NCBI GenBank assembly: GCA_013397455.1
Contig: VYZB01000330.1
Location: 870,406 to 934,405, forward strand
Direction of reading: 5' to 3'
DNA length: 64,000 nt
Source: Crotophaga sulcirostris
Lineage: Eukaryota > Chordata > Aves > Cuculiformes > Crotophagidae
Below the pieces are notes generated by a model. The model was not told the origin of the DNA. It ran no database searches and was given only the letters and a program-made list of their open reading frames with translations. Shown piece after piece: positions 1 to 11,953 of this stretch. Numbering within the stretch: the stretch's first letter is position 1; every line of letters starts with the position of its first letter. Both the position numbers and the translations under genes were made by a program.

Positions 1-1302
1 CCTGTAACATAATGTTTTGTAGATGAACAATGCAGCCTTAACAGACATATTTCAGTGATGAGGGCACTGCTACTCTGGTAACTATTCACTAGGATTGCAC
101 CAAATTTAGTAGGTTAAAACTAAAGGTTTAGTTAGAATTTGGTTTCTTTTTAATCAGCAGAATAATTAACATTTCAACAGAGCAAATTCTTCAAGCTTAA
201 CAGACTTTATGTAGTTTCAAATGAGTGTGGGGAATCTGCAGTCTCAGGGGCTTCTGGGAACCTTGGAAATGGATTTAATTTCAAATATTATTTTCAAATA
301 GTACTACTCTGTCTAAAAGAATTTTAAAATATTTTATAAGATATTTAAGTATGATTCATCAATTGTAATCTTGCTAAGAGACAATTCACCAAAAAAACGG
401 CCCTCAGTGCAAAAAACTGCTAACAGCTATTGTATTATCAATTCAGAGTTTATGACTATCAAAGTCCACTTAAACAAATTTTTCATAATTTCTCTATCAA
501 CAGGTGCATTTTTGTAAGATTTCGATTCTATGGTTCTCTAGAGTTGTTGCACTAATGCATTAACTTTATCCTAGTAAAAGTAATTTGCTTTGTAGTAGCC
601 TTTTCAGCTTCTCATAAAATTGTCTCTAGTAAACTCCAATACAAATGAAGGATCTGAGGGAATGAATCCACTCTATACAGCTGAAGGAGTCTATTAAAAG
701 ATTATGTTTGCTAGTTTTACATTTGACTTTTGACAAGTATTTAGTTAACAGTTTCCTGTTAAATACTTAAAAGTTGAATGAGCTATAGAATTAAGCCTAT
801 TCTTCCTTAAAACATCAGAGCAAGATCTTCATTTTTAAGCATCTGCCCTTCTCCCCCATATTTAATACAATATATGGGAAAAACTGGTGTTACTCTGGTC
901 TGAAGTGTGAATTGATAAAAAACCTGTGCAACGGTAAATAAAATTAATAAAAACCAAGAAAGGATGGTGAATTTAAAAAATTACTCAAAATATTTAAAAA
1001 ATAAAGACTTTTACAGATGATTATTTAAACTAGCTGGCAGGATTAAGGGAGGTACATCAACTTCTACCTTCCTGGTAACAGATTTTTAGATACAAGTCAA
1101 AGGTACCACTTATAAAAGTGGATTCAAATATAGTAAGTATTTCTACAGCAATGTGTGCTTTCATATAAAGTATTTTAGCAAGCATGTGACTGTAGGTCAG
1201 ACTGAAAGATAGGCTTGAAGATTTTAATGAATCTTCATTTAGCAAATATAACCCACTGAATTATTTCAGTGCTTTAAAATGAATGTGCATATAAACACAT
1301 AC
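1..1302 (-). other. MICU2: MICU2 intron 6, partial
   Basis: This stretch lies downstream of the exon 6 donor (minus-strand GTATGTG at 1302-1296). It is AT-rich. I see no further MICU2 exon (the next should start near LQKI in the human protein), no CR1 and no convincing open frame. The 62-codon minus frame at 1057-1245 looks like chance. Confidence 0.7.
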
Positions 1303-1385
1303 CTTGAAGAATTCTTTCTTTTCGACTTGTTCATTGCCATCTGTATCCAACATTTTAAAGGCAATCTGAAATCCGGTCTGGGGCT
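1303..1385 (-). CDS. MICU2: MICU2 exon 6, first canonical EF-hand
   Basis: This 83-base exon completes the Lys codon split with exon 5 and then encodes 27 residues, beginning PQTGFQIAFK and continuing MLDTDGNEQVEKKEFFK. The loop DTDGNEQVEKKE has the calcium-binding pattern at positions 1 (D), 3 (D), 5 (N), 9 (E) and 12 (E), so this EF-hand looks functional. The acceptor reads TTGCAG at 1391-1386 and the donor GTATGTG starts at 1302. The exon ends between codons. The human counterpart, from memory, differs at only a few loop positions (for example MI for QV). In MICU2 this EF-hand is one of two canonical sites; the second lies in later exons off the left end of the window. Confidence 0.95.
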
Positions 1386-1493
1386 CTGCAACAAATTGCA
1401 AAAGAACTTTATTTTAAGCACACACACACACTTAAACTAGTACTTAAATATTTAATGCAAAAGGATCACTGCCTAGATCAGTTCTCCATCGTT

Positions 1494-2008
1494 NNNNNNN
1501 NNNNNNNNNNNNNNNNNNNNNNNNNNNNNNNNNNNNNNNNNNNNNNNNNNNNNNNNNNNNNNNNNNNNNNNNNNNNNNNNNNNNNNNNNNNNNNNNNNNN
1601 NNNNNNNNNNNNNNNNNNNNNNNNNNNNNNNNNNNNNNNNNNNNNNNNNNNNNNNNNNNNNNNNNNNNNNNNNNNNNNNNNNNNNNNNNNNNNNNNNNNN
1701 NNNNNNNNNNNNNNNNNNNNNNNNNNNNNNNNNNNNNNNNNNNNNNNNNNNNNNNNNNNNNNNNNNNNNNNNNNNNNNNNNNNNNNNNNNNNNNNNNNNN
1801 NNNNNNNNNNNNNNNNNNNNNNNNNNNNNNNNNNNNNNNNNNNNNNNNNNNNNNNNNNNNNNNNNNNNNNNNNNNNNNNNNNNNNNNNNNNNNNNNNNNN
1901 NNNNNNNNNNNNNNNNNNNNNNNNNNNNNNNNNNNNNNNNNNNNNNNNNNNNNNNNNNNNNNNNNNNNNNNNNNNNNNNNNNNNNNNNNNNNNNNNNNNN
2001 NNNNNNNN
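1494..2008. other. assembly gap (515 N)
   Basis: A run of N between unique AT-rich flanks inside intron 5. Open frames reported across it are artefacts of translating N. Nothing suggests a missing exon here, since exons 5 and 6 join in phase without one. Confidence 0.99.
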
Positions 2009-3983
2009 TTTTAGTAAGTGATGCAGTAAACCATATGAATCTCCTTGAATGTAAGCACACTTTTTTAAACAGTTTTTAACTACCATTTTGAGGGATAACT
2101 AATGCAACGACAAAGCAAGAAAGGCCAGCATTACAGCCATGAATGTCCATCTCAACCCAACAACGGCGAAAATGTTGTGTGTTCTACTGTCCTGGTCCTA
2201 AATATTCTTTATAGCTGTTTTCATAAGCCCACGCCGCATCTGAAGTCTAGCTCTGCCCTGTTTATTAGAGCTCCTTTTCAGGTGAGAAGACTGGGAAGTG
2301 CCTTGAGAAAGCAATACTTATTCCCAAACTGCATGAAAGAGCTACTGTACTCCTCAGGTACTTCTTGCACGCCTTACTTGGCGCCAGTATTTGGAGTCTT
2401 CTGTAGCAAACAGATCAATCTTGTAATCATGGCCAGCTTGCTCAGCTCCTGCTCCCGCTGTGTTAGCCCCAGGTCTTTTTTCTTCTTCCTTACTCCTCCC
2501 TCCCTAAACAAAGTACTCAAATGTTACTGAAAGCAATAAACCATCCTTTCTGGACAAAAGCATGTTTTGTATGACTCCATCAAGCTCATTTTTTTCAGGA
2601 ATTTTATGCAATTTTACCCTGCATTTCCTTCACCGGGTGGATGTTTTTTTCAACCCAAAAATGTAATGAGTTCTGAGTCTTGCAGGCACTATAAAAACAC
2701 GGCGTGTTTTGAGCTCCTTCCCACAATTTCCTGATCTTACTTTGCTTACAGGAGGCGGCCTCGCTCATTAGCCAGCCCACACAGGAGCAGCGTGCTGCTG
2801 AAATGCAGTTACAGTTCTCTGCAGCAGCAAGCACTTATCCCAGTAATTTCTGGAGCAGGTGAATTAATGCCACAACCCAGTCACTTCAGGCATTAATACG
2901 AAAGCCACAGACTTATCACCTCTAGAACATATTCATGTTTCCAAGAACAATGTTGGATTCATGAGGGCAGTGAAGTAGTATCTCTAAGAAAACTATAATG
3001 CCTTCAGAGTTTTTCTTTTGGAAATATATTCTTCCAGCTCCATCCTGGAAAGTTTTAAGTCTTGCTGTTTTTTAGAGAATCTTTCTGCAAAGGGAACAAG
3101 TTAAAGAAATACCCCGTTCCTTTTATGTGATACCAAGACGGTTAAAGAAAGGACTATTTTTACATTTTAGAAATAACTACCTCTTCAGCAGCCAAATAAT
3201 GTTCTCTGTGGAGTAACCCTGTGATGTAGGGATATTTTATAAATACCATTGCAAGCTGCATAGCATAGCCCTTCCCCAGTAACTGGGTTGTAATAATGAA
3301 AACTGGCTTTCTTTTCATGGAAATGCCACATGCTAAATTTGTGTTACTAGTACAAAAGCAAGAAGAGCTTATCCTATAACATATTTAGAGAATAAAAGTA
3401 ATTGATGTATTTAATAGTAATTCATACCATCTGTGCTGCAATTTTCAGATAAGAGAGCTGTTACTGAAAATATAGGACCTAAAGCTGCTTATACTGTTCA
3501 GAGATGACATACTTATCTGATATGATGCAACCCCAAAGGTATGTGTTTGTAAAATAAGCACAGTTCAAAGACTACCTCAGATATATTTGTATTTAATTAG
3601 AATCAGGCAAAATTCCAAAATCTCAACAGAAGAGCTTCATCTTGACTGTGAGTGCAGGTTAGAATTAGGTGCCTCCCCTCCAACTATTCCTACATTGACC
3701 AAGCTGTCAACTTGTGTGACTGGCTAATTGAAATGAAGCTTTGAGTAAAGGTGACAACTTCACTTCCTGGGCTCCTTCACCAGGTAGAGCTTTACCAGAA
3801 GCTCCATTAACCAATTGCTGGAAATGAAATTCAATACAGCACTGGAAGAAAAAAGATAGTGATGATACAAGGCACACAGAAAAGAAAAAAGGGGATTATG
3901 GGGGCAAAGTAGAACCTTTGTCTGTTGCAAAATTACATTTTCAAGTTCAGTGTTGTTACAGACAGTGCTTTTGTACATCAGGC

Positions 3984-4085
3984 AGCATGGTCTGGTCAGC
4001 AGTGTCCTGGAACTCTGTGAACTTGGTGGCTCTTCTCCTGTTTCCCTATTGCTCTGTTGGTGACTTAGAAGAAGTCATTTAAATA
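3984..4085 (+). mobile_element. possible MIR-like ancient SINE fragment
   Basis: The segment begins GCATGGTCTGGTCAGCAG and later reads GACTTAGAAGAAGTCATTTAA. This resembles, in order and spacing, the tRNA-derived head and core of MIR-type amniote SINEs (a 'gcatggtctagtggttag' head, then a 'gactt..gcaagtcactt' core). It is diverged and recognised from memory only, so treat it as tentative. Confidence 0.35.
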
Positions 4086-4656
4086 TTAATGGCTACTTTA
4101 AGAAATGCCACATTAATTCTCACCAGCGAGACAAGTTGTGTAACTGGGGCCTGACTGACACAGGATACTTGCTAGGCAAAGACAGAGGCACTAACACTTG
4201 TTGACATTTGCTTTCAAAATGATCAGTGAGATACTCCCCTGTGTAACCAAAGCAGCAGCATTAACACAGCATTTTTATCCTGCATCAAAAGGTGCTTTTG
4301 TTTTTGCAGTTCAATACATTCCTATACAAATTCTGTAAAAAAAAAATGTTACTTGATTGTCTGGAGAAGTGGAACAACTTGCTCTGATACTGCTTCACTT
4401 TTCTAATTGTTTCAGCCAATAAATCAGTGTGAGTTTACTTTCAGCTGCCATAGATTTTTAAAGAAATAGTATCTTTGGCATCTATTTCTGCAACTTTCGT
4501 TAAGGTATTCTTAAGCTATAATGTGGCTGTTGTGGTTGTCCTTTTTAAAAAAATATCCCTCTTTTTTGAGTTGCAACAAATATCTTAAAACCAGCTTTCT
4601 AACTGGGCTAGACTCTTGTATTATTTCTGATTTTAAAATCTACTTGAACATGGTTG

Positions 4657-4678
4657 AACTTGAACGCATGTTCAAGTT
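4657..4678. repeat. short perfect inverted repeat, 9-bp stem
   Basis: AACTTGAAC (4657-4665) and GTTCAAGTT (4670-4678) are exact reverse complements around the 4-base loop GCAT. It could form a small cruciform or RNA hairpin. No function is implied. Confidence 0.7.
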
Positions 4679-4880
4679 GTGCGTAGCACTGAAGAGTCAC
4701 TACTGGTGAAATAGTATATTTATATGTTAAAGAGGTTATCATAATGCATATAATACTACTTTATGCTGTGTACTAGCTGAAGTTTCCTAAGAGATCACCC
4801 TTCATGGTACGTTGTAGGAAGCAAGGTAGGGCTGTTGAGAAATGATGTAACTGTCTGAGAGGTGTGTACTGATGGTCATT

Positions 4881-5243
4881 ATAGAATCATACAATGGTTT
4901 GGGTTGGAAGGGACCTTAAAGATATCTATTTCCAACCCCCTGCCATGGGTAGGGACACCTTCCACTGGATCAGGTTGCTCAAAGCCCCATCCAGCCTGTC
5001 CTTGAATACATCCAAGGATGATGCACCCACTATTTCTCTGGGCAACCTGTTCCTGTGACTCTCCATCCCAACGCTAAAATACGTCTTCCTGATATCTAAT
5101 CTAAATCTCCCCTCTTTCAGCTTAAAATTATTATCCCTCGTCCTATCACTGCACTCGTTGATAAAGAGCCCCTCCCCAGCTTTCCTGTAGGCCCCCTTTA
5201 ACTACTGGAAGGCTGGACATATTCTCTCCACTCTCTGGACACC
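4881..5243 (-). mobile_element. CR1 LINE, 3' end fragment
   Basis: On the plus strand this starts ATAGAATCATACAATGG, then GGTTTGGGTTGGAAGGGACC, the reverse complement of the classic avian CR1 3' end. It continues through the untranslated region into the antisense of the last ORF2 codons (for example CTGGGCAACCTGTTCCTGTG). It is a 5'-truncated copy of about 360 bases. It belongs to the same 3'-end group as the copies at 16590, 25583, 42388 and 46106. Confidence 0.93.
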
Positions 5244-5490
5244 AATGTTACTTGTTCATACTACATCATGAGAGGGTGGTTTTCTAGAGCAAGGAAAACT
5301 TGTCAATTTGTTTAAGGCCCTGCCATGGACCTTGCAATTATGGAAGTTATGAGGCTCAAGCATCTACAGTCCATCTGGATAGGAAGGACTGCTTCCTTCT
5401 CTCCTTTTCCCATCCACTGATACCATGAGCTCTAGTATGCATGGTTTTGTTCTTTTGCTTAACATGTTAGGCCTGTATAAGTATTTATTC

Positions 5491-6181
5491 AGGCGGAAAG
5501 GGACCTGGGAGTGCTGGTTGACAGGAAGCTCAACATGAGCCAGCAGTGTGCCCAGGTGGCCAAGAAGGCCAATGGCATCCTGGCCTGCATCAGGAATAGT
5601 GTGGCGAGCAGGACCAGAGAAGTTATCGTCTCCCTCTACTCAGTACTGGTCAGGCCTCACCTTGAATACTGCGTACAGTTCTGGGCCCCTCGGTTTGGGA
5701 AAGATGTCAGGATACTGGAGAGTGTCCAGAGGAGGGCAACAAAGATGGTGAAGGGGCTGGAGCACAAGCCCTACAAGGAGCGACTGAGGGAGCTGGGGCT
5801 GTTTAGTCTGGAGAAGAGGAGGCTCAGGGGAGACCTTATTGCTCTCTACAACTACCTAAAAGGAGGTTGTAGTCAAGCGGGCCTTCGTCTCTTCTCACAG
5901 GTGACCAGTGACAGAACTAGAGGGCATAGACTTAAGCTTCGTCAGGGGAAGTTTAAACTTGATGTTAGGAAGAAGTTCTTCACTGAAAGGGTGATTGGCC
6001 ACTGGAATGCGCTGCCCAGGGAGGTGGTGGAGTCGCCAACCCTGGAGGTGTTTAAAGGGAGACTGGATGAGGCACTGAGTGCCATGGTTTAGGTGATGGG
6101 ATGGTGTTAGTGTTGGCTTATAGGTTGGACTTGATGATCTCAGAGGTCCTTTCCAATCTTGTGATACTGTGATACTGTGAT
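5491..6181 (+). mobile_element. CR1 LINE, 3' end with intact ORF2 C-terminus
   Basis: A 5'-truncated CR1 that keeps an open frame of about 194 codons (5511-6092). It starts mid-ORF2 at [11 protein letters not shown], passes [33 protein letters not shown] and [20 protein letters not shown], and stops at SAMV. The catalytic reverse transcriptase motifs lie upstream of the truncation, so it cannot encode a working enzyme. The 3' end is a short untranslated region closing with tandem GATACTGT units at about 6165-6181. The lack of stops or frameshifts suggests a fairly young insertion. Closely similar 3' ends occur at 28586, 33447, 47620 and 51449. Confidence 0.95.
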
Positions 6182-7078
6182 AAGTCTGTCAAACAGGACT
6201 GCATGTGGATTATTCCACGGGCATGCACGTGGACTACTTCACTACAAGTCCATGGGTCTCACTGCATAATGCTCATTGCACACATCTCAAATCTCAGCAT
6301 TTTCCAGCATCACCTACGTTCCATCAGACCAATGAAGTGGAAAGCATGGCACGGCATAAGTATGAGCGAGGAAGCTCAGAAAATCCAAGATCACTTCCAT
6401 GCACAACCCAAAAATGCCTGCTGTTCGGAGATAAAGCAAATACCAAAAAAAAGTTTTTTTAAAAAAAACTGACAGAGAAAAACGAAAGAGGCAAAGGAGG
6501 AGAAAGAAATACATACAAAATACTTGGGGAAAAAAAAGGAACAAAGCAAAAAAAAACACCCCAAAGGATTAAAAAGTCAAACAAAAAGACACTGCAGAAG
6601 TCTGCTGTTTATGTACATCACCCACTGGATATCTGAACACATGAATAACAGGCAACAACCTTTTAGACATCACAACAGCTTTTTACATCACTGCATGAGC
6701 TATAATGTTAATGCCCCATTGTTCAAAATGACTAAAACTACTACTCAGGTGACAAATTATTTAGCTTCCTCCACGGTTCTTCTTCCCCTTATTATATGGT
6801 CCTGTAACCAATGTCTCTCCTCTCTCAAAGTCTCCTGAAAAGATATCATAATTTTTGAAGTACTGCTATGGACCAATGATAACACTAAGGAAGTAAGTTG
6901 CAATCAACTAAAGTTACATCCATTTATATTTTAAGGCCTTATCAGTCTGTATACAATAGTTCTGTATGTTTCACTACAATGTAGAAATTTAGAAGTTAAA
7001 ATATACCAGAAAAAGTTCCTGGAAAGCTGTTAGTAGCTGCGTATTTATGCATATGTATTTTAAATATATAATACTTAC

Positions 7079-7126
7079 TCGTAAGGATGGTCAGCAAAAA
7101 TAAATACTCTGCATAAGATATCAACC
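7079..7126 (-). CDS. MICU2: MICU2 exon 5
   Basis: This 48-base exon completes a split Gly codon, encodes LISYAEYLFLLTILT, and leaves one base of the next Lys codon. It matches the human segment LISYTEYLFLLTILT with one change (T to A). The acceptor is TTTCAG ending at 7127 and the donor is GTAAGTAT from 7078. The helix belongs to the N-lobe that packs beside the first EF-hand. The length matches the reading phase of both neighbours exactly. Confidence 0.96.
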
Positions 7127-10100
7127 CTGAAATAAAAGAGTTAAAAAATTACTTGGAAAAAAAATACTTATAGCAAGAGTTAAAAGATCAAATCTTATAA
7201 ATATAAAAAATGTAGTTTAACATTCTATTAAGTAGGTTATTAAAGTAAGCCATGTTATTATTTAATAAAGATTTTACTTCTGTTTTTAGTGCTCTGAAGG
7301 TAAAATTCTCTATCCAGAGACTCATCAACATTCATGTCTAATCAAGAAAGTAAAGTTTATTTGGTATTAATAAAAGGCCTACAAGAAATCTTTGGATTCT
7401 CACTGAAAACATTCAATGTTTATATAAAAGGCAAATAAATTAAATGTGCTTTGTCACATTTAGTACCTGGGAGGAGAACTACTCTAACGTTACCCTGAAG
7501 GATCAAAGTCCTCCATCCCTTGGCTCGCTCGCAAAGGCGGAGAACAGCTTCCCTGTAATTCTCAAGGGGAACATGGCAACACGCAAAGCTGCCAAGCTGC
7601 TAGATTGTGCTGATAGTACTGCTGGGCCACGTGCCAAGACGAGGCTTTTTTTTTCTTTTTTTTCAAAAATAGGAACATGTCCTTTCTACAAGGTGAAAGT
7701 ATTTTCCCCCCTTTAGAAGGAAAATTCCAGTGTTTTCCTTTGAAATACTGCCTTAAGTGAAAAGCCTGAACAAACACAAAGATGTGATAGTGTCAAAATA
7801 GAGCATACGAGCTAAAGATAGAGAGCACATAATGAGGGTGGTTAAACAACAGAATCTGAACCATCTGCCCTGCAATAATGTTTAGAGAAAAAAATGTAAA
7901 GGGCTTTTTTATAATTCACTTTTCAAAATAACTGAGCTACTTTTAACTTGCGAGCTAAACATTGTATAATGCTGAAGCTGCTTAAAATAATGAACTTGAA
8001 ACCTGCTTATCTATGCAAAGATAAGTAAATATAAATTATAAAAAATAGTTTAATTGATAGACAAGGAATCCACCTAAGCTTCAGTGATAAACAATTAACT
8101 TCTGATACATTACTATGCAGAGTCAACAGCATTTGTATTTGACCTGAGATAGTGACTTAATGTCACAAGTTTTAAGTATCAGAGTTTAGAAATATTAAAT
8201 TGCTGAATGCAATAGTTTGAAAATCCAAGAAAAAGTATTAGCTAAAGTCAGGTCTAATGCTAACCCTGTTGCCAGCTTCCTCTGGTCCTATATCTCAGTT
8301 TTCCCCTCCATCAATACAGGGCTATTCACCCTATTATCCAGCATGCATCATGTCTAAGTCAGCACAGCACTACAATCACACAGTATGCTATGGAAATAAA
8401 AAATATTTTCATCTCAAAGATTTAGTTTTGCTTACAAGCTTCAGAGTTACTGCCATTGCAAGAATGCAATTTATTTGTATCACTGCAAAACTTGGAATCG
8501 TGTTCCCAGACGAAGTGTCCAGGATTTCTACAAATTTGAAACCAAGCAGAGAAATAACTCCTACCCCAATTTTTTTTAGCTCATACATCTAAGTATAAGA
8601 CAAGATAGAAAACCAGATAGAAACAAATAGGAGAGGAAAAGAAATCAAGAAAATAATGCAATGGGCAGTGATATAGATTCCTGCTTCCTAATTTTGTGTG
8701 TGTCAGAGCAAAAGAATGTTTAAAGGAAGAACATAAAGAAAGACAAGGAAGTAACTTTTCAAGTCTAAATAGGAAACATCTCCCAGTTGTGGACTGCAAT
8801 GGTATCAGCACAAAGATCCCGGCCTAAAAACTTAACCAGCAAGGCTAGCATCACTGGCCAAGGTTAAGCTGGAGTTTAGGCTGTGTTGCACAGGGACAGT
8901 CTAGGGAAGGCCTGGGAGGTGAAGACAAGCAGTGCTGGGATACAAAAGAGATGACATGGTCAAAGGAGTCATATAAGAAAAATATCTTTATCAAAGTGTT
9001 TGAAAGGACAGTAACATGGCAGATTATGTTTGTTAAAGCCAGGGAAAAAAGGAGTTGCAATAACTGAGATACAAAATGTTGAGTGTCTGGAGAATTTTAG
9101 CTACGTGGGTAGACAGGGAACATTTTATTTTACAAAATTTTGCAGAAGGGATCTGCAAAATTTATATGGAGATAACAAAATGTAAAGAAAAGACCAATAT
9201 AAAGACAGCACCCTGCTTACTGGCTCAAGAGAGAAGCACAGTGGCTCTATTCCCTTGAGGGCTGGTAAGAAGAGCCTTGCAAGAAATGGCAGAGGCAAGA
9301 CACATCCTCTGTTTTCATCATCTTATTGTAAATTGATTGAAAAGTCATTATAGTGGAATAAGTAAAAAAGGTAAATAAAATAAAAATACATTTAAAAATT
9401 CTTGATTTTCCTTTAAAACCTTTCTCGGTGCCTTAAAGCAAATCCACAGCCTGTCTGACATTTTCTGGCAGACAATATACTAAAATAATCTGAGATATGA
9501 TTTTTTTTAACTCGTGGACTCATTTCCATAAAAATTCTTTTAATTTTATTGTCCTGTACAGAATGGCCATTTTACCTTATCCATAAAGTAAATTAAATAT
9601 TTTGATAATTTTATTTTTATTGTAATCATTACAAAGTTACTCAAATTAAAAGATGCAATGCAATAAATCAAAAAAAAAAGAAAATTCTATTCGTGTCCAA
9701 GCATAATTTAAAAGATAAAAGCTTCACATACTGTTGAATGACTCAGCATGCTTGCAGCCAAGTATTGCAGTTAGCATTGGCAAAATACTGTCCTTTTCTA
9801 ACACTAAATGAACCTTCTGTGTCCCTCCCTGGAAATCTCTACCCTCAAACTTTATCGCAAATGCTGACAGTACAAAATTCTTATTGCTGAATAAATCATT
9901 ATTAAAAAACCTACAAAATACAATGTGAATTTTAAAACTGCCCACTAGAAGGCAGAATTCCCTAGCGTTTCGTTTTACAAACTGGACTGATGATAGTTTT
10001 CCCTCTACTTGATATTTAAATAACAATTTGAAGGTAGTTAAAATAATCTCAGCCAAACAGTGGAAGAGGTGTAGACTCATTATTCTAGTACTTGTAAAAG

Positions 10101-11731
10101 TGCTGTTTAATACATAAATAATCACATTTTAAATATGTAATAATAACGCAACTCAAGGCAAAAGCATCAAAGTCAATAAGGCATCGTGACCAAAAACTGT
10201 AAAAACTCCCTGTGTTGTGGAGACGTAAGGATGACTGCACTGCAAGTTCCTGCATCATCTCAAACTCCTACCTGACCTTTGAAGGACAGAGCATATGGGC
10301 CCACAGTCCCAAGCAAGGGGAGATCGATGCCTTGTCCAGAAAGCAAACGATGCCAAGCTGAGCTTATCACTGAGTCCACTTGCTGCCAAGAAGACAACTG
10401 GGAGAGGTGCAATAAAAGGAGGCTGCGCTGATTTGCTGTGTTTTCACTTTCTATTGGTGGATTCCCAGTTTTCCCAGGCAGAGTGCTTTGGGCATTTGCA
10501 GTGTCGACTACCAGAAAAAGAAAGGTTTGAAAAAAGCAGGGATAGAGAAAGAGTATCCAGGAATCAAAGACTGGGAATCCTTTAGACCGAATCCTGAGAA
10601 AGCACATGATGATGAGCAATTTGAAAAGGCATGGAATGATGACTCAGTACAAAATCCACCCTTCCCTAGGACAGGGAAAAAAAAATGCTTCTCTTGTTCA
10701 GAGATGTTTCAGGGCTGCTGGGGCTTACAGGAGGGGACAAGCAAGGTATCCAGCTCAAGACCCCTCCACTTCTGCACAGGGAAGCAAGAAATGAATCGCA
10801 GGCAGAAGAGGCCATGAGCCCAAAGGGCAGGTGAAATGCTGCAGGCTGAGACAGAGGGCTGCTCTCTTGGCACAAGCTGCCAGCCGTGCCCAGGGATCTG
10901 CTGTGCATGGAGAGAGCACGGCTCCTGCCTGCCAAGGAACTGCAGCACTCCAAAGGCAGCTTTATTTTCCAGAAATGTCCATGGGATAAAGGATTCAGGC
11001 TGAACTCCACGATACAGAAAGTTTGTGAATAGACGCTGCTGGTCTTTCTCATTAGTTTGGGGATTGAAGTCTTTGTTACTGGCGAAATGGTTAATTACTC
11101 ATCTATTTGGTTTCCTTGATACTCTTGTTTGTTTTCTCCCTTCAATTAATTTATGCTAATGAGGGATTTATTTGGTGTTCTTTAATTCCCTGTTGTTACA
11201 CAAACAATATCCCAGCACTCAAGAGTTTTCTCTTCATGTAGTCTGATATAAGGTGGAAATGCTGGGTGAAAAGAAATCGAAGCACATTAGTGCTCTGAAG
11301 GTCCTATGAGCTCCTAAAGAGGGAAAAGTAAGTTCAACTGCTCTTGGAATCACTGGTGTCACTTTACATAACTAGATATAAATTTTATTTTTATTCTTAG
11401 TTTCCATGCATTTCAGTTATATAGTGAAATAGCAGCTTATTGACAAACCTTAAAAGTCCATTTTGTGCTGAAGCCATCCCTCTAGCCCCTTTCTTTTCTT
11501 TAAGTAGCCTTTTTAATTTCTTTCATGTCTCCTCCTGCACCTCAGAAGGCTTTAAATTCCCAGCCTTGCCTCTTTACTCTCTCTTGCATAACTGAGAGAT
11601 TTGCCAAGGAGGCAGCTACCGGCTAGATGAAGTCAAATCCACGAAACCTTCTTTAAAAATACATTCAATTCATACCATATAATGAGATAAAAAGCCAAGA
11701 CGCATTTTTCTGTCTCAAATGTGCTCATTAC
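7127..11731 (-). other. MICU2: MICU2 intron 4
   Basis: The intron is 4,605 bases of AT-rich DNA with a GC-richer patch at about 10260-11050 that carries several overlapping open frames on both strands. None resembles a known protein, and overlapping frames in a GC-rich patch are expected by chance. I recognise no CR1 or other mobile element, which is unusual here given the density elsewhere in the window. Confidence 0.75.
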
Positions 11732-11807
11732 CTTTATCACCAAGCTCTCTAAAAAAGGTCGGTCCTGGTTTAGCTTTGGCAACACACAGCAGTGCAGCAT
11801 CTACCTC
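11732..11807 (-). CDS. MICU2: MICU2 exon 4
   Basis: This 76-base exon begins between codons with EVDAALLCVAKAKPG and ends PTFFRELGDK plus one base of the next Gly codon. The human segment, from memory, has the same length and shares TFFR.LGDKG; the first half is much less conserved, as expected for a surface linker. The acceptor is TTTAAAG ending at 11808 and the donor GTAATG starts at 11731. The acceptor is slightly unusual because its polypyrimidine tract is broken by AAA just before AG. Confidence 0.94.
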
Positions 11808-11921
11808 CTTTAAAGACATAAACAAGAAAATATGAAGCCAGTTTTGAAAGAAAAGTCTATTCAGTTGAGCAACAGAAAGAATGCAAGTTCTTTTGAAGAA
11901 GGAAAGGAACATTTTGCTTAC
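11808..11921 (-). other. MICU2: MICU2 intron 3, 114 bases, stop-free and in frame
   Basis: This very short intron has a GTAAGC donor and a TTTAAAG acceptor. Its length is 38 x 3. Read in the frame of exons 3 and 4 it has no stop codon, so retention would insert 38 residues. These include a hydrophobic stretch, LFFQNWLHIFLFMSL. The human protein lacks such an insert between KKLTKK and the next exon, so splicing is expected to be the normal outcome. Confidence 0.9.
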
Positions 11922-11953
11922 CTTTTTTGTCAGTTTCTTGGCTGAGGCTTTAC
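11922..11953 (-). CDS. MICU2: MICU2 exon 3, 32-base microexon
   Basis: Only 32 bases long, this exon completes the Arg codon split with exon 2 and encodes KASAKKLTKK, close to the human KTSVKKLTKK. The acceptor is ATTGTAG ending at 11954 and the donor GTAAGC starts at 11921. It is basic and forms part of the linker between the first structural helices and the N-lobe. Exon, reading phase and protein sequence agree, so despite its size I am confident. Confidence 0.94.

Larger units (their letters stand above)
1386..7078 (-). other. MICU2: MICU2 intron 5
   Basis: The intron spans 5,693 positions, including the 515-N gap. It contains two CR1 copies (4881-5243 and 5491-6181), a possible ancient SINE near 3984 and A-rich low-complexity DNA around 6440-6590. 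The open frame at 2102-2530 (142 codons) matches nothing I know. Between these features I see nothing else. Confidence 0.8.

Noticed and set aside
1455..2086. Open frames across the first gap
   Set aside because: They consist almost entirely of translated N.
2102..2530. 142-codon plus-strand open frame
   Set aside because: No recognisable domain, no splice context, antisense to MICU2 inside intron 5; composition looks like translated noncoding DNA.
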